Shown here piece by piece: positions 1 through 5,163 of a stretch of DNA of 7,174 nucleotides. This DNA comes from Deltaproteobacteria bacterium (GTDB lineage Bacteria; Desulfobacterota; Desulfobacteria; Desulfobacterales; UBA11574). The notes below the pieces were generated by a model that was not told the origin of the DNA, ran no database searches, and was given only the letters and a program-made list of their open reading frames with translations. The translations under genes were made by a program, and so were the position numbers. Within the stretch, counting starts at the first letter, position 1, and every line of letters starts with the position of its first letter. Where the stretch lies: positions 1-7,174 of the forward strand of contig JAFCZV010000331.1 of NCBI GenBank assembly GCA_019314155.1, given 5' to 3'.

Positions 1-1
1 C

Positions 2-529
2 CTGTTCGCAACCAGTCAGGATTACAATCCAAAGGGCAAAGAATCCATCGCCTTTTTCAAGGTGGTACAGAATAAGCTCCACTATGCGGCACACGGCAAC
101 ACCGCCGCCGAGGTAATTGCAAAGCGTGCTGATGCCGGCAAGCCGTTTATGGGCTTGCTCTCATTTTCAGGCGGCGATGTCAGCAAAACAGAGATTGCCA
201 TCGCCAAAAACTACCTCACAGAACCAGAGCTAAAGGTACTGAATAATATCGTCTCTGCCTACTTTGATCTGGCAGAAGTCAAAGCCATGAACCACGATCC
301 GATGCAGATGCAGGACTGGATTGTTCAACTTGATCGCATGATAGATATCTTTGATAAAAAGGTGCTGACGGATGCAGGCAAAGTAAGCCACGATAAAGCC
401 CTTGCCAAAGCCGAAAAAGAATACCGAAAATATCAGGTAAAAACACTTTCGCCGGTTGAAGAAGCCTATATGGAAACCATCAAAACCCTGCAGAAACAGC
501 TTGAAAAGAAAACGAAGGGCAAAAAATGA
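2..529 (+). CDS. rhuM: RhuM-family protein, C-terminal part (5' end outside window)
   Basis: The reading frame is open from base 2, so the gene starts before the window; 175 residues are visible. The run from LFATSQDYNPKGKESIAFFK into VVQNKLHYAAHGNTAAEVI, then the helical stretch with KAMNHDPMQMQDWI and a lysine-rich end, is what I recognise as the C-terminal half of the Virulence_RhuM family. The family is usually about 330 residues, so roughly half is missing only because of the window edge. Its biochemical role is not established; rhuM was named from a Salmonella pathogenicity island, and family members often sit inside type I restriction loci between hsdM and hsdS. That matches here: the stop codon overlaps the hsdS start by 4 bases (ATGA at 526-529), implying translational coupling. 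No signal peptide or membrane segment is visible. The family call is firm; the function is unknown. Confidence 0.88.
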   Translation: MFATSQDYNPKGKESIAFFKVVQNKLHYAAHGNTAAEVIAKRADAGKPFMGLLSFSGGDVSKTEIAIAKNYLTEPELKVLNNIVSAYFDLAEVKAMNHDPMQMQDWIVQLDRMIDIFDKKVLTDAGKVSHDKALAKAEKEYRKYQVKTLSPVEEAYMETIKTLQKQLEKKTKGKK

Positions 530-777
530 ATATAAAAAAACCTGTGAATAAAATAGAAAAGTTGATTGATGAACTTTGTCCTGCAGGGGTGGAGTTTCGG
601 CAAGTTGGTGAAATTTGCCAGATTAGTCGTGGAAGAGTTATGTCAAAAGATTATTTAAAGGCAAACATTGGTGAGTATCCTGTGTACTCATCACAAACAG
701 CCAATCAAGGCGTTTTTGGACGTATAAATACTTACGACTATGACGGTAAATATGTTATATGGACAACCGGAAACATA
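526..777 (+). pseudogene. hsdS: Type I restriction specificity subunit HsdS, N-terminal fragment cut by an IS
   Basis: HsdS is the DNA-recognition subunit of type I RM enzymes and is normally about 400 residues with two target-recognition domains. Only the first ~84 codons remain: KIEKLIDELCPAGVEFR followed by VGEICQISRGRVMSK, then GEYPVYSSQTANQGVFGRI and YDGKYVIWTT, which is the start of the first recognition domain. A ribosome site (gaaggg, 514-519) lies 6 bases ahead of ATG 526, inside the end of rhuM. The left terminal repeat of the IS begins at 778; the frame runs 15 bases into it and stops at 790-792. The rest of hsdS is absent from the right side of the IS, so this is not a simple interruption. 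Without both recognition domains the protein cannot direct restriction or methylation. Confidence 0.87.
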
Positions 778-808
778 GGGGTCACCCATTGACGGGCTGT
801 TGCCCAAA
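778..808 (+). repeat. IS left terminal inverted repeat (IRL)
   Basis: This 31-base end starts ggggtcaccc and ends ttgcccaaa. It matches the reverse complement of 2519-2549 at 29 of 31 positions; the differences fall at the 11th and 14th bases. Outside it the similarity fades to a few A/C positions, so 778 is taken as the element boundary. Confidence 0.88.
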
Positions 809-885
809 TCATATCGAAGATCTATCAGCATTCCATAAAGCACATGAAGGCCATACCCGAAAACACAGTTAATTATTTGAATTAA

Positions 886-922
886 TTTAAAATAATGGCT
901 ATTTTAAAATAATGGCTATTTT
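886..922 (+). repeat. 17-bp tandem duplication upstream of the transposase promoter
   Basis: The unit tttaaaataatggctat occurs twice back to back (886-902 and 903-919), with three more matching bases to 922. It ends four bases before the transposase -35 box. It is probably a replication slippage product. Whether it affects IS expression cannot be told from the sequence. Confidence 0.85.
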
Positions 923-926
923 TTGC

Positions 927-955
927 TTGACTTCACGGCTGCTTTTTGAGATAAT
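927..955 (+). promoter_or_regulatory. Sigma-70-type promoter of the transposase gene
   Basis: TTGACT at 927-932 and GATAAT at 950-955 are separated by exactly 17 bases; each matches the sigma-70 consensus at 5 of 6 positions. Transcription should start near 962, giving a leader of about 30 bases that contains the ribosome site aaaggag (975-981), 10 bases before ATG 992. Confidence 0.72.
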
Positions 956-991
956 TTAGGCAGTTATCAACGCAAAAGGAGTTTTCGCCTT

Positions 992-2500
992 ATGATGGGA
1001 CACCAGCCTCAAGTTCAAGAAAAACTTTTTTACACCAGATTCAATCTGAACCAACGTATCCCCAAAAATCATATTCTCAGAAAAATATCAAATATGGTCG
1101 ACTTCGATTTTGTCTACAAAGAAGTAAAAGACAAATACGGTTACAATGGTAATATTTCTGTGCCGCCACCTGTAATATTAAAGTTGATGTTTCTTTTAAT
1201 CTTTTACAACGTCAGGTCAGAACGCGAGCTCATGTCCACACTGCCCTTTCGGTTGGACTGGCTGTGGTTTTTGGACTACGACTTAGATGATGAGATTCCC
1301 AATCACAGCGTGCTTTCCAAGGCCAGAGTCCGTTGGGGCGTTAAGGCCTTTAAAGCATTTTTTGAGCGCATTGTCTGGCAATGTGTTCAAGCCGGCCTCG
1401 TTGACGGCAGCAAACTGTTTATGGATTCCAGCATGGTGCAGGCCGATGCTTCCAACAACTCTGTCGTAAATAAAGAATCGCTAAAGCGGTATTTGAATAA
1501 AAGCTATCAAGTTTTGGAAGCACGCTTGGAAGAAGAACAAAGATCTTCCGACAGTGATGATCCCAAATCTGGAACTGCCAATAAAAAGTATATTTCAACC
1601 ACCGATCCGGATGCCTCTGTAACACGTCGCGGAAAAGGAAAGTCCAAGCTTCAATATCAGGTTCACAGAGGGGTTGATGAAAAATGTGAAATCATTACCG
1701 CGACCGAAGTAACCCCCGGTGAGGTGCATGAAGCTCACCGCATGCAATCTTTAATAGACAGCCATCAAAAAAATACCGAACGAAAAGTTGAAACTGCTGT
1801 GGCCGACAGCAAGTACGGTACCATCGAAAATTATCTGGCCTGCCAAGACCAAGGAATTAATGCACATATTAATTCCCTGGAACAGACTCAGAAAAATACC
1901 GGTACTAAAAAAGGCATCTTCCCCAAAGAAGCCTTTAGCTACGATGCTGCAAATGACATCTTCATCTGTCCGGCCGGCCAAATTCTGAAAAGACGGAAAT
2001 ATTTTAAAAAGCGCAAACATTATGAGTATATCGCTTCAGCCAACACATGTAACAGTTGCGAGCTTAAAGCAAAGTGTACCAAGGCCAAATCCGGTCGAAC
2101 GCTTAAGCGGCATATCAGACAGAATGACTTAGATTTCATGGTTGACCGAGCAAATAGCCGAGAAGCTAAAAGGGATATCAGAACCCGGCAGCATCTGATG
2201 GAAAGGTCATATGCTCGCGGTACCCGCTACGGATATAAACGAGCACGATGGCGTAAACTCTGGCGAGTTCAAATTCAGGAGTACCTCACTTCCAGCATAC
2301 AGAATATTATGACCCTAGTTCGACATATCAAAGAGCCGGCTCCTGCATTGGGTATGGTTCAGGCCAAACCCGGACAATCGAGAGCCTATTTGAGGCTTCA
2401 GGAGCTATTTTTCTACTTCAAAGAATCAATAACGGACAGCATAAATTATCTTTTCGAATTTAGATGTTCTGCGTCACAAAATCTGGCTGAGAATTTTTGA
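992..2500 (+). CDS. IS1182-family DDE transposase
   Basis: This 502-residue protein catalyses cut-and-paste or copy movement of the surrounding IS. The N-terminal part (about 1-120: RFNLNQRIPKNHILRKI, then PPPVILKLMFLL and RSERELM) is the DUF772-type region of IS5/IS1182 transposases. The likely catalytic triad is D145 (FMDSSMVQAD), D272 (AVADSKYG) and E404 (MERSYARG), the last followed by the basic RYGYKRARWRKLWRVQIQEYL helix typical of the family. A cysteine group (CPAG, then CNSCELKAKC) at about 326-364 matches the zinc-cluster-like insert of IS1182 proteins. The start at ATG 992 is supported by aaaggag at 975-981. No frameshift or stop interrupts it, and the length fits the family, so it may be active. 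A weak hairpin overlaps the stop codon. Confidence 0.93.
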   Translation: MMGHQPQVQEKLFYTRFNLNQRIPKNHILRKISNMVDFDFVYKEVKDKYGYNGNISVPPPVILKLMFLLIFYNVRSERELMSTLPFRLDWLWFLDYDLDDEIPNHSVLSKARVRWGVKAFKAFFERIVWQCVQAGLVDGSKLFMDSSMVQADASNNSVVNKESLKRYLNKSYQVLEARLEEEQRSSDSDDPKSGTANKKYISTTDPDASVTRRGKGKSKLQYQVHRGVDEKCEIITATEVTPGEVHEAHRMQSLIDSHQKNTERKVETAVADSKYGTIENYLACQDQGINAHINSLEQTQKNTGTKKGIFPKEAFSYDAANDIFICPAGQILKRRKYFKKRKHYEYIASANTCNSCELKAKCTKAKSGRTLKRHIRQNDLDFMVDRANSREAKRDIRTRQHLMERSYARGTRYGYKRARWRKLWRVQIQEYLTSSIQNIMTLVRHIKEPAPALGMVQAKPGQSRAYLRLQELFFYFKESITDSINYLFEFRCSASQNLAENF

Positions 2501-2521
2501 CCGGATCTGGAATTCCGGTTT
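2500..2521 (+). terminator. Weak hairpin after the transposase stop, possible terminator
   Basis: accgga (2500-2505) can pair with tccggt (2514-2519) around an 8-base loop, followed by only three T residues. It sits directly on the transposase stop codon. The stem is short and the U tract minimal, so intrinsic termination is doubtful. Confidence 0.3.
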
Positions 2522-2549
2522 GGGCAACAGCCCGTTAAAGGGTGACCCC
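2519..2549 (-). repeat. IS right terminal inverted repeat (IRR)
   Basis: Reverse-complement partner of 778-808 with 29 of 31 bases matching, ending gggtgacccc at 2549. A GTG inside it (2542) happens to be in frame with the zeta-toxin fragment downstream. Confidence 0.88.
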
Positions 2550-2781
2550 TTTGTTTTATCTAATCTTTCTCAGTCTGCCGGACGTGGAAATCGCTGTGGA
2601 ACGGGTGAGGATTCGTGTTGCCCAAGGCGGTCACAATGTGGATGAACCGGTTATCCGTCGCCGGTTTGACAAAGGATGGAATAACTTTCATAATGTCTAT
2701 AAAAACTTGGTTGATGCCTGGGTGTTGTATGATAATTCAGGCGAAAGCCCACAACTGATTGATGAGGGAAAAAATCGATGA
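2550..2781 (+). pseudogene. Zeta-toxin / ABC-type ATPase family protein, C-terminal fragment
   Basis: About 77 codons of what I recognise as the C-terminal part of the zeta-toxin-like 'predicted ABC-type ATPase' group (COG4185): LPDVEIAVERVRIRVAQGGH, VIRRRF..G..NF..VY, and the ending VDAWVLYDNSG. These proteins are P-loop kinases of about 190-200 residues. The N-terminal Walker A half is missing because the IS right end replaces it. A GTG at 2542 inside the IS repeat opens the frame, so a short hybrid peptide could be made, but it lacks the ATP-binding site and should be inactive. The stop overlaps the next start by 4 bases (ATGA, 2778-2781), so the pair was once one operon. Confidence 0.8.
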
Positions 2782-2936
2782 CCACAACAAAAAAAATAAT
2801 TCAAGACCCCGATCTCGCCAGGGTTGAAGCGGCCTTGCAACGGGCCGCTCAAAAAGCCCGCAAAACGGCAAAGGACACCCGTACACCGCTTATAATTTAC
2901 AAGAATGGAAAAATAATGAAATATAGGATATACTAG
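2778..2936 (+). CDS. Small 52-residue protein, candidate partner (antitoxin) of the zeta-like toxin
   Basis: An intact 52-codon ORF starts at ATG 2778, overlapping the zeta-fragment stop by 4 bases, with agggaa (2765-2770) as ribosome site. It reads MTTTKKIIQDPDLARVEAAL, then a basic alanine-rich helix (QRAAQKARKTAKDTRTPL) and a short end IIYKNGKIMKYRIY. The IYKNGKI ending resembles small proteins I recall beside COG4185 kinases ('...TPLVVYRDGKIV...'). Overlap with the toxin gene, small size and charge suggest an antitoxin, but this is inference from position and memory. If right, it is now an orphan whose toxin has been destroyed. Confidence 0.62.
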   Translation: MTTTKKIIQDPDLARVEAALQRAAQKARKTAKDTRTPLIIYKNGKIMKYRIY

Positions 2937-2944
2937 GCTATACA

Positions 2945-3379
2945 ATGAAGATATATCTTGACAACTGCTGTTTCAACCGGCCTTTTGATGACCAGAAGCA
3001 ACTGCGGATTAAGCTTGAGACAGAGGCCAAGCTGGATATTCAGGAAAGAATCGTTCAAGGCAGACTTGAGCTTGCATGGTCATACATGCTGGATTTTGAA
3101 AACAGCAGGAACCCTTTTCAAGAGAGGCGTGAGCAAATTGCAAGGTGGCGGGCGTATTCTAAAACAGACATAGAAGAGGATGAAAAAGTTATAGATATCG
3201 CCACCCGAGTACATCAACATGGGATTAAGAAAATGGACTCCTTGCATATTGCTTGCGCTATCAAAGCAGAAGCGGAATACTTTTTGAGCACAGATGATGA
3301 AATTTTGAAAAGAGCAATACATATTCAAAACATACTAATCACAGATCCAATCGGTTTTATCAAAGAGGTGCTATTATGA
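2945..3379 (+). CDS. PIN-domain protein, VapC-like ribonuclease toxin
   Basis: This intact 144-residue protein fits a PIN-domain metal-dependent RNase of the kind used as a toxin in VapBC-type systems. It begins MKIYLDNCCFNRPFDD, with the first metal-binding aspartate at D6. Further likely active-site acids are E52 (DFENSR), D98 (KKMDSLHIACA) and D117/D118 (FLSTDDEIL), spaced as in the PIN fold; the second half (DSLHIA..., then STDDEILKRA) is characteristic. It starts 8 bases after the preceding small ORF, with only a weak ribosome site, and its last bases overlap the following small gene (ATGA at 3376-3379). The toxin-first order is unusual for classical vapBC, where the antitoxin comes first. 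Substrate RNA is unknown. The PIN call is firm; toxin activity is inferred from the family and the partner. Confidence 0.85.
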   Translation: MKIYLDNCCFNRPFDDQKQLRIKLETEAKLDIQERIVQGRLELAWSYMLDFENSRNPFQERREQIARWRAYSKTDIEEDEKVIDIATRVHQHGIKKMDSLHIACAIKAEAEYFLSTDDEILKRAIHIQNILITDPIGFIKEVLL

Positions 3380-3579
3380 TAACTGACACCGAAATCAAGG
3401 TAAAAGGAATTCAAATTTTAACACAACATCTTGGGGACGTTGAAGCTGAGCGATTTATCGCCCTTATCCAGAGGGAGCCATTTGACTACACCAAATGGCG
3501 TCAAGGGTTGTATGAAGATCTGAGTATTGAAGAAATCAGTCAAAAAGCAATGTCTTTGAGGAAAAAAACCTCCGGATAA
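3376..3579 (+). CDS. Small protein paired with the PIN toxin, probable antitoxin
   Basis: A 67-residue protein translated from ATG 3376 with agaggtg (3364-3370) as ribosome site and a 4-base overlap with the PIN gene. It reads KVKGIQILTQHLGDVEAERF, then ALIQREPFDYTKWRQGL and YEDLSIEEISQKAM. The pattern 'G...EAE.FI.L..REPFDYT.W...L' is one I recall from small proteins sitting beside this PIN subgroup. No ribbon-helix-helix, AbrB or HTH motif is obvious, so it may act by direct binding rather than as a DNA-binding repressor; that is speculation. The overlap and pairing make the antitoxin role likely but unproven. Confidence 0.68.
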   Translation: MITDTEIKVKGIQILTQHLGDVEAERFIALIQREPFDYTKWRQGLYEDLSIEEISQKAMSLRKKTSG

Positions 3580-3628
3580 GACGTTTCTCGCAGCACAGTA
3601 GGCCCCCGATTTTATTCGCGGTAAAACT

Positions 3629-4266
3629 ATGTTTGAAGGCCCGGAAAAGAAATTCCAACGTCATATTGCGGATTATCTCATCCGCGAACATCAGTATTCA
3701 CTGCTTGAGCAGGATGAGATTATTGACACGGAATACTATTTTGCCGAGGACCATCTGATCGCCTTTCTTAAGGCGACTCAAAAAGAGACCTTTGAAAGTC
3801 TGGAAACGGATTGCGGAACCGACGCCAGGGATGAAATTTTCAAGGCCTTAAAGGATGAACTGCGGATTTTCCCCCTGTGGCTGATCATCTGGCATGGCCT
3901 CACCGTGCGGGGGCTGGAGTTTAAACTCTATTATCCAAAACCCCGCTCCAGCGAGAGTGTTGCCAACCGGCATTAGAATCACTTTTATCCCCGAACTGAT
4001 CATCAAAGGAGGCAAACGGCCCCCCCATTATGACTATGGAGCTGAAGCACGAGAAAAACCAGACCGTGCATGATGCGGTGAAACAATATGCCGGCCGGGA
4101 TCACAGCGATAGAATATTTCAACTCCCCTTTCTCCATATCGCGGCAGACACCTCCGACGTTATGGTGGCCACCGATCCAAAAGCAGAAAATAATTTTAGC
4201 TGGTATAACACCGGTCTTGAGAACAAGGCAAAGAACGAAAAGGAATATCCGGCAGCAAAAATTTAA
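3629..4266 (+). pseudogene. hsdR: Type I restriction endonuclease subunit HsdR, broken N-terminal fragment
   Basis: HsdR is the nuclease and DNA-translocase subunit of type I RM enzymes, normally near or above 800-1,000 residues; only parts of the N-terminal region survive. Segment 1 (3629-3973) reads PEKKFQRHIADYLIREHQYS, DTEYYFAEDHLIAFLK, GTDARDEIFKALKDEL and LEFKLYYPKPRSSESVANR, then a stop at 3974-3976. From 3972 the next frame reads IRITFIPELIIKGGKRPP, and after a seven-C run (4020-4026) a third frame continues IMTMELKHEKNQTVHDAVKQ, RDHSDRIFQLPFLHIAADTS and VMVATDPKAENNFSWYNTG, ending at 4266. About a dozen residues seem lost in between. The motor and helicase domains are absent. The frame changes prove loss of function. 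No good ribosome site precedes ATG 3629. Confidence 0.85.
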
Positions 4267-4381
4267 ATGGATTCTGGATGAAATCGAGTACGACCCTGAT
4301 TTAAAACAATTACGGGTGGCATTTTTAATCAAGGTTGTGAATGCAAATTATACAGAAGAACACATATCCTATAAGGATTGA
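4258..4381 (+). pseudogene. Unrecognised C-terminal coding tail
   Basis: In the frame ending at TGA 4379-4381, about 40 codons read KFKWILDEIEYDPDLKQLRV, then AFLIKVVNANYTEEHISYKD. The composition is protein-like and more ordered than the shadow frame upstream, so this looks like the end of some gene fused to the hsdR remnant near 4258. I do not recognise the family. It may be the decayed end of the gene in the last cassette before 4509, or part of an older neighbour of hsdR. No start codon or ribosome site belongs to it. Confidence 0.35.
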
Positions 4382-4382
4382 C

Positions 4383-4420
4383 ACGACCTGAAAGGTCGTA
4401 TTTCCCGCAAAAAGGCGGGA
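4383..4420 (+). other. Two adjacent short hairpins between the hsdR remnant and the cassette array
   Basis: acgacct (4383-4389) pairs with aggtcgt (4393-4399) around a 3-base loop. Four bases later tcccgc (4403-4408) pairs with gcggga (4415-4420) around aaaaag. Neither is followed by a T run, so they are not clear intrinsic terminators. Bases 4382-4509 otherwise hold no recognisable gene and should include the attC of the preceding cassette. Confidence 0.45.
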
Positions 4421-4449
4421 TTCAAGAAGCCCGGTTTCCTGAGATTTTA

Positions 4450-4515
4450 GTATAAGGGTATTGCTTCGATGATCGATGCTCCGCTCCACTTCGCCAGGTG
4501 AGTAGCACGTTCGAA
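4450..4515 (+). other. Probable end of the preceding cassette's attC (R' box at 4509-4515)
   Basis: GTTCGAA at 4509-4515 behaves as the R' box of an attC site: its exact reverse complement, TTCGAAC, appears at 5046-5052 as the R'' box of the next attC, as expected if the brnTA cassette begins at T4510. The body of this site is uncertain. Imperfect pairing exists (cac 4487-4489 with gtg 4498-4500; gct 4478-4480 with agc 4504-4506), and GTATAAG (4450-4456) is a possible but imperfect R''. The crossover would fall between G4509 and T4510. The R' box is more secure than the left limit given. Confidence 0.5.
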
Positions 4516-4532
4516 ATCATATGTTTATTTGA

Positions 4533-4560
4533 TTGACAATTGGTATATTAAATATATTGT
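4533..4560 (+). promoter_or_regulatory. Possible cassette-borne promoter for brnT
   Basis: TTGACA at 4533-4538 is a perfect -35 match in an AT-rich stretch. The best -10 candidates are TATTGT (4555-4560, spacing 16) or TATATT (4553-4558, spacing 14), neither ideal, and both put the start of transcription at or beyond ATG 4562. TATATT at 4544-4549 with a poorer upstream -35 is an alternative. TA cassettes usually carry their own promoter, so one is expected here, but its exact form is unsure. Confidence 0.35.
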
Positions 4561-4561
4561 T

Positions 4562-4822
4562 ATGGAATTTGAATTTGATAACCGAAAAAGCAAAAGTAAC
4601 AAGAAAAAGCACGGGATTGATTTTTTTGAAGCGAAAGCATTATGGGATGATCCCGACCAAATTGTAATCCCAGCAAAAACCATTGATGAACCAAGGTGTA
4701 TTGTAATTGGTCAAATTGACCCAAAGTCTTGGTCCGCTATTGTAACTTATCGTAATGATAAAATTAGAATTATTTCCGTTCGCTGTGCCCGTACGGAGGA
4801 GGTAGATATTTATGAAAGCTAA
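4562..4822 (+). CDS. brnT: BrnT-family ribonuclease toxin
   Basis: An 86-residue protein of the type II toxin family BrnT, a RelE-fold RNase that halts translation until bound by BrnA. ATG 4562 is chosen because the family begins near M-x-F-x-(F/W)-D: here MEFEFDNRKSKSNKKKHGID, with the conserved N..KHG.F..A pattern at about 13-24. The end, IRIISVRCARTEEVDIYES, is the usual RIIS.R.AR..E...YE signature. An in-frame ATG at 4529 would add 11 residues that do not belong to the family. No ribosome site precedes ATG 4562, so translation may be weak or leaderless, in contrast to the very strong site of brnA. The gene overlaps brnA by 11 bases. It is the first gene of integron cassette A. Confidence 0.88.
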   Translation: MEFEFDNRKSKSNKKKHGIDFFEAKALWDDPDQIVIPAKTIDEPRCIVIGQIDPKSWSAIVTYRNDKIRIISVRCARTEEVDIYES

Positions 4823-5039
4823 GAATTTAGATAAAAAATTTGATAATAGAGAAAATATTACCGAGTTTTTAGATTTGTCAAAGGCAAAAAGACCTGGACA
4901 AGAGCAAAAAAGAGTTAATGTAGACTTTCCGGTATGGATGATTCATCGTTTGGATAAGGAAGCAAAGCGTCTTGGAGTGCCCCGCCAATCAATTATCAAA
5001 ATTTGGATCGCTGAAAGATTACAGAGAGCATCCGCCTAA
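4812..5039 (+). CDS. brnA: BrnA-like / CopG-family ribbon-helix-helix antitoxin
   Basis: A 75-residue antitoxin that should bind and neutralise the BrnT toxin encoded just upstream and repress the operon. Residues 1-32 (MKAKNLDKKFDNRENITEFL and DLSKAKRPGQEQ) form the toxin-facing part; residues 33-72 form the DNA-binding fold: strand KRVNVDF, helix 1 PVWMIHRLDKEAKRLG, and helix 2 RQSIIKIWIAERLQ. The RPGQEQKRVNVDFP...RQSIIK.WIAERL pattern is typical of CopG-like antitoxins paired with BrnT. A very strong ribosome site, ggaggaggt (4795-4803), lies 8 bases before ATG 4812, which should favour antitoxin over toxin synthesis. The gene overlaps brnT by 11 bases, and its stop codon lies 6 bases before the attC of the cassette. 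Confidence 0.88.
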   Translation: MKAKNLDKKFDNRENITEFLDLSKAKRPGQEQKRVNVDFPVWMIHRLDKEAKRLGVPRQSIIKIWIAERLQRASA

Positions 5040-5045
5040 ATTGGA

Positions 5046-5163
5046 TTCGAACCTGTCAGTGCACCAGACAGAAAGAGGCGGCGCACTTTATCATTCACCA
5101 TTTTTTCGTTAATAGTCTTTTTTAATATCTTCGTCCCTCCTGCTGGTGACTTCTTCGTTAGGC
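5046..5163 (+). other. attC: attC recombination site of cassette A (118 bp)
   Basis: R'' is TTCGAAC (5046-5052) and R' is GTTAGGC (5157-5163, a full match to GTTRRRY). Six bases after R'', the inner arms pair: gt/ac, caccag (5062-5067) with ctggtg (5143-5148), and cag (5069-5071) with ctg (5140-5142), leaving G5061 and A5068 unpaired on the left arm. Six bases separate the right arm from R'. The 68-base interior (5072-5139) is little structured, making this a long attC in the length range of Vibrio-type repeats. R'' matches the cassette's own start (4509-4515) rather than R', as expected in an integrated array. Confidence 0.78.

Larger units (their letters stand above)
778..2549 (+). mobile_element. 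Complete IS1182-like insertion sequence (1,772 bp)
   Basis: The element is bounded by terminal inverted repeats at 778-808 and 2519-2549 and carries a single transposase gene with its own promoter. Length, single-ORF layout and the transposase architecture (N-terminal DUF772-like part, DDE core, cysteine cluster before the catalytic glutamate) fit the IS1182 family. It looks intact and possibly active. The bases just outside the ends (cata on the left, tttg on the right) are not a direct repeat, so no target-site duplication is visible, and different genes lie on the two sides. That suggests the original insertion was followed by an IS-mediated deletion or by recombination between two copies. 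The family assignment rests on protein features recalled from memory, not on a database search. Confidence 0.86.
4510..5157 (+). mobile_element. Integron gene cassette A: brnT-brnA with its attC
   Basis: A 648-bp unit running from the base after the crossover in GTTCGAA to the G of GTTAGGC at 5157. It holds one TA pair in the + direction followed by an attC. The R'' box of its attC is the exact reverse complement of the GTTCGAA that spans its own left boundary, which is the signature of a cassette inserted as a circle by an integron integrase. Confidence 0.8.

Noticed and set aside
2542..2781. A complete 79-residue gene starting at GTG 2542
   Set aside because: The start lies inside the IS terminal repeat and the sequence after it is the tail of a much longer kinase family, so it is a truncated gene, not a small one.
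4003..4332. Minus-strand frame of 109 codons across the hsdR remnant
   Set aside because: It is opposite recognisable hsdR sequence and has no motif or ribosome site of its own.
4403..4420. tcccgc/gcggga hairpin as an intrinsic terminator
   Set aside because: The stem is followed by ttcaag rather than a T run, so it is listed only as a hairpin.
4504..4520. gttcgaaat as a tRNA T-loop
   Set aside because: There is no matching acceptor, D or anticodon arm around it, and the box is explained by attC.
4529..4561. Upstream in-frame ATG as the start of BrnT
   Set aside because: It would add 11 residues not seen in the family, and it overlaps the likely promoter element TTGACA.
5034..5040. gcctaaa as the R'' box of the cassette A attC (it resembles the reverse complement of GTTAGGC)
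   Set aside because: It overlaps the brnA stop codon, lacks the final C, and leaves 18 bases before the paired arm. TTCGAAC at 5046-5052 has the right AAC end and a 6-base spacer, and exactly complements the cassette's own start.
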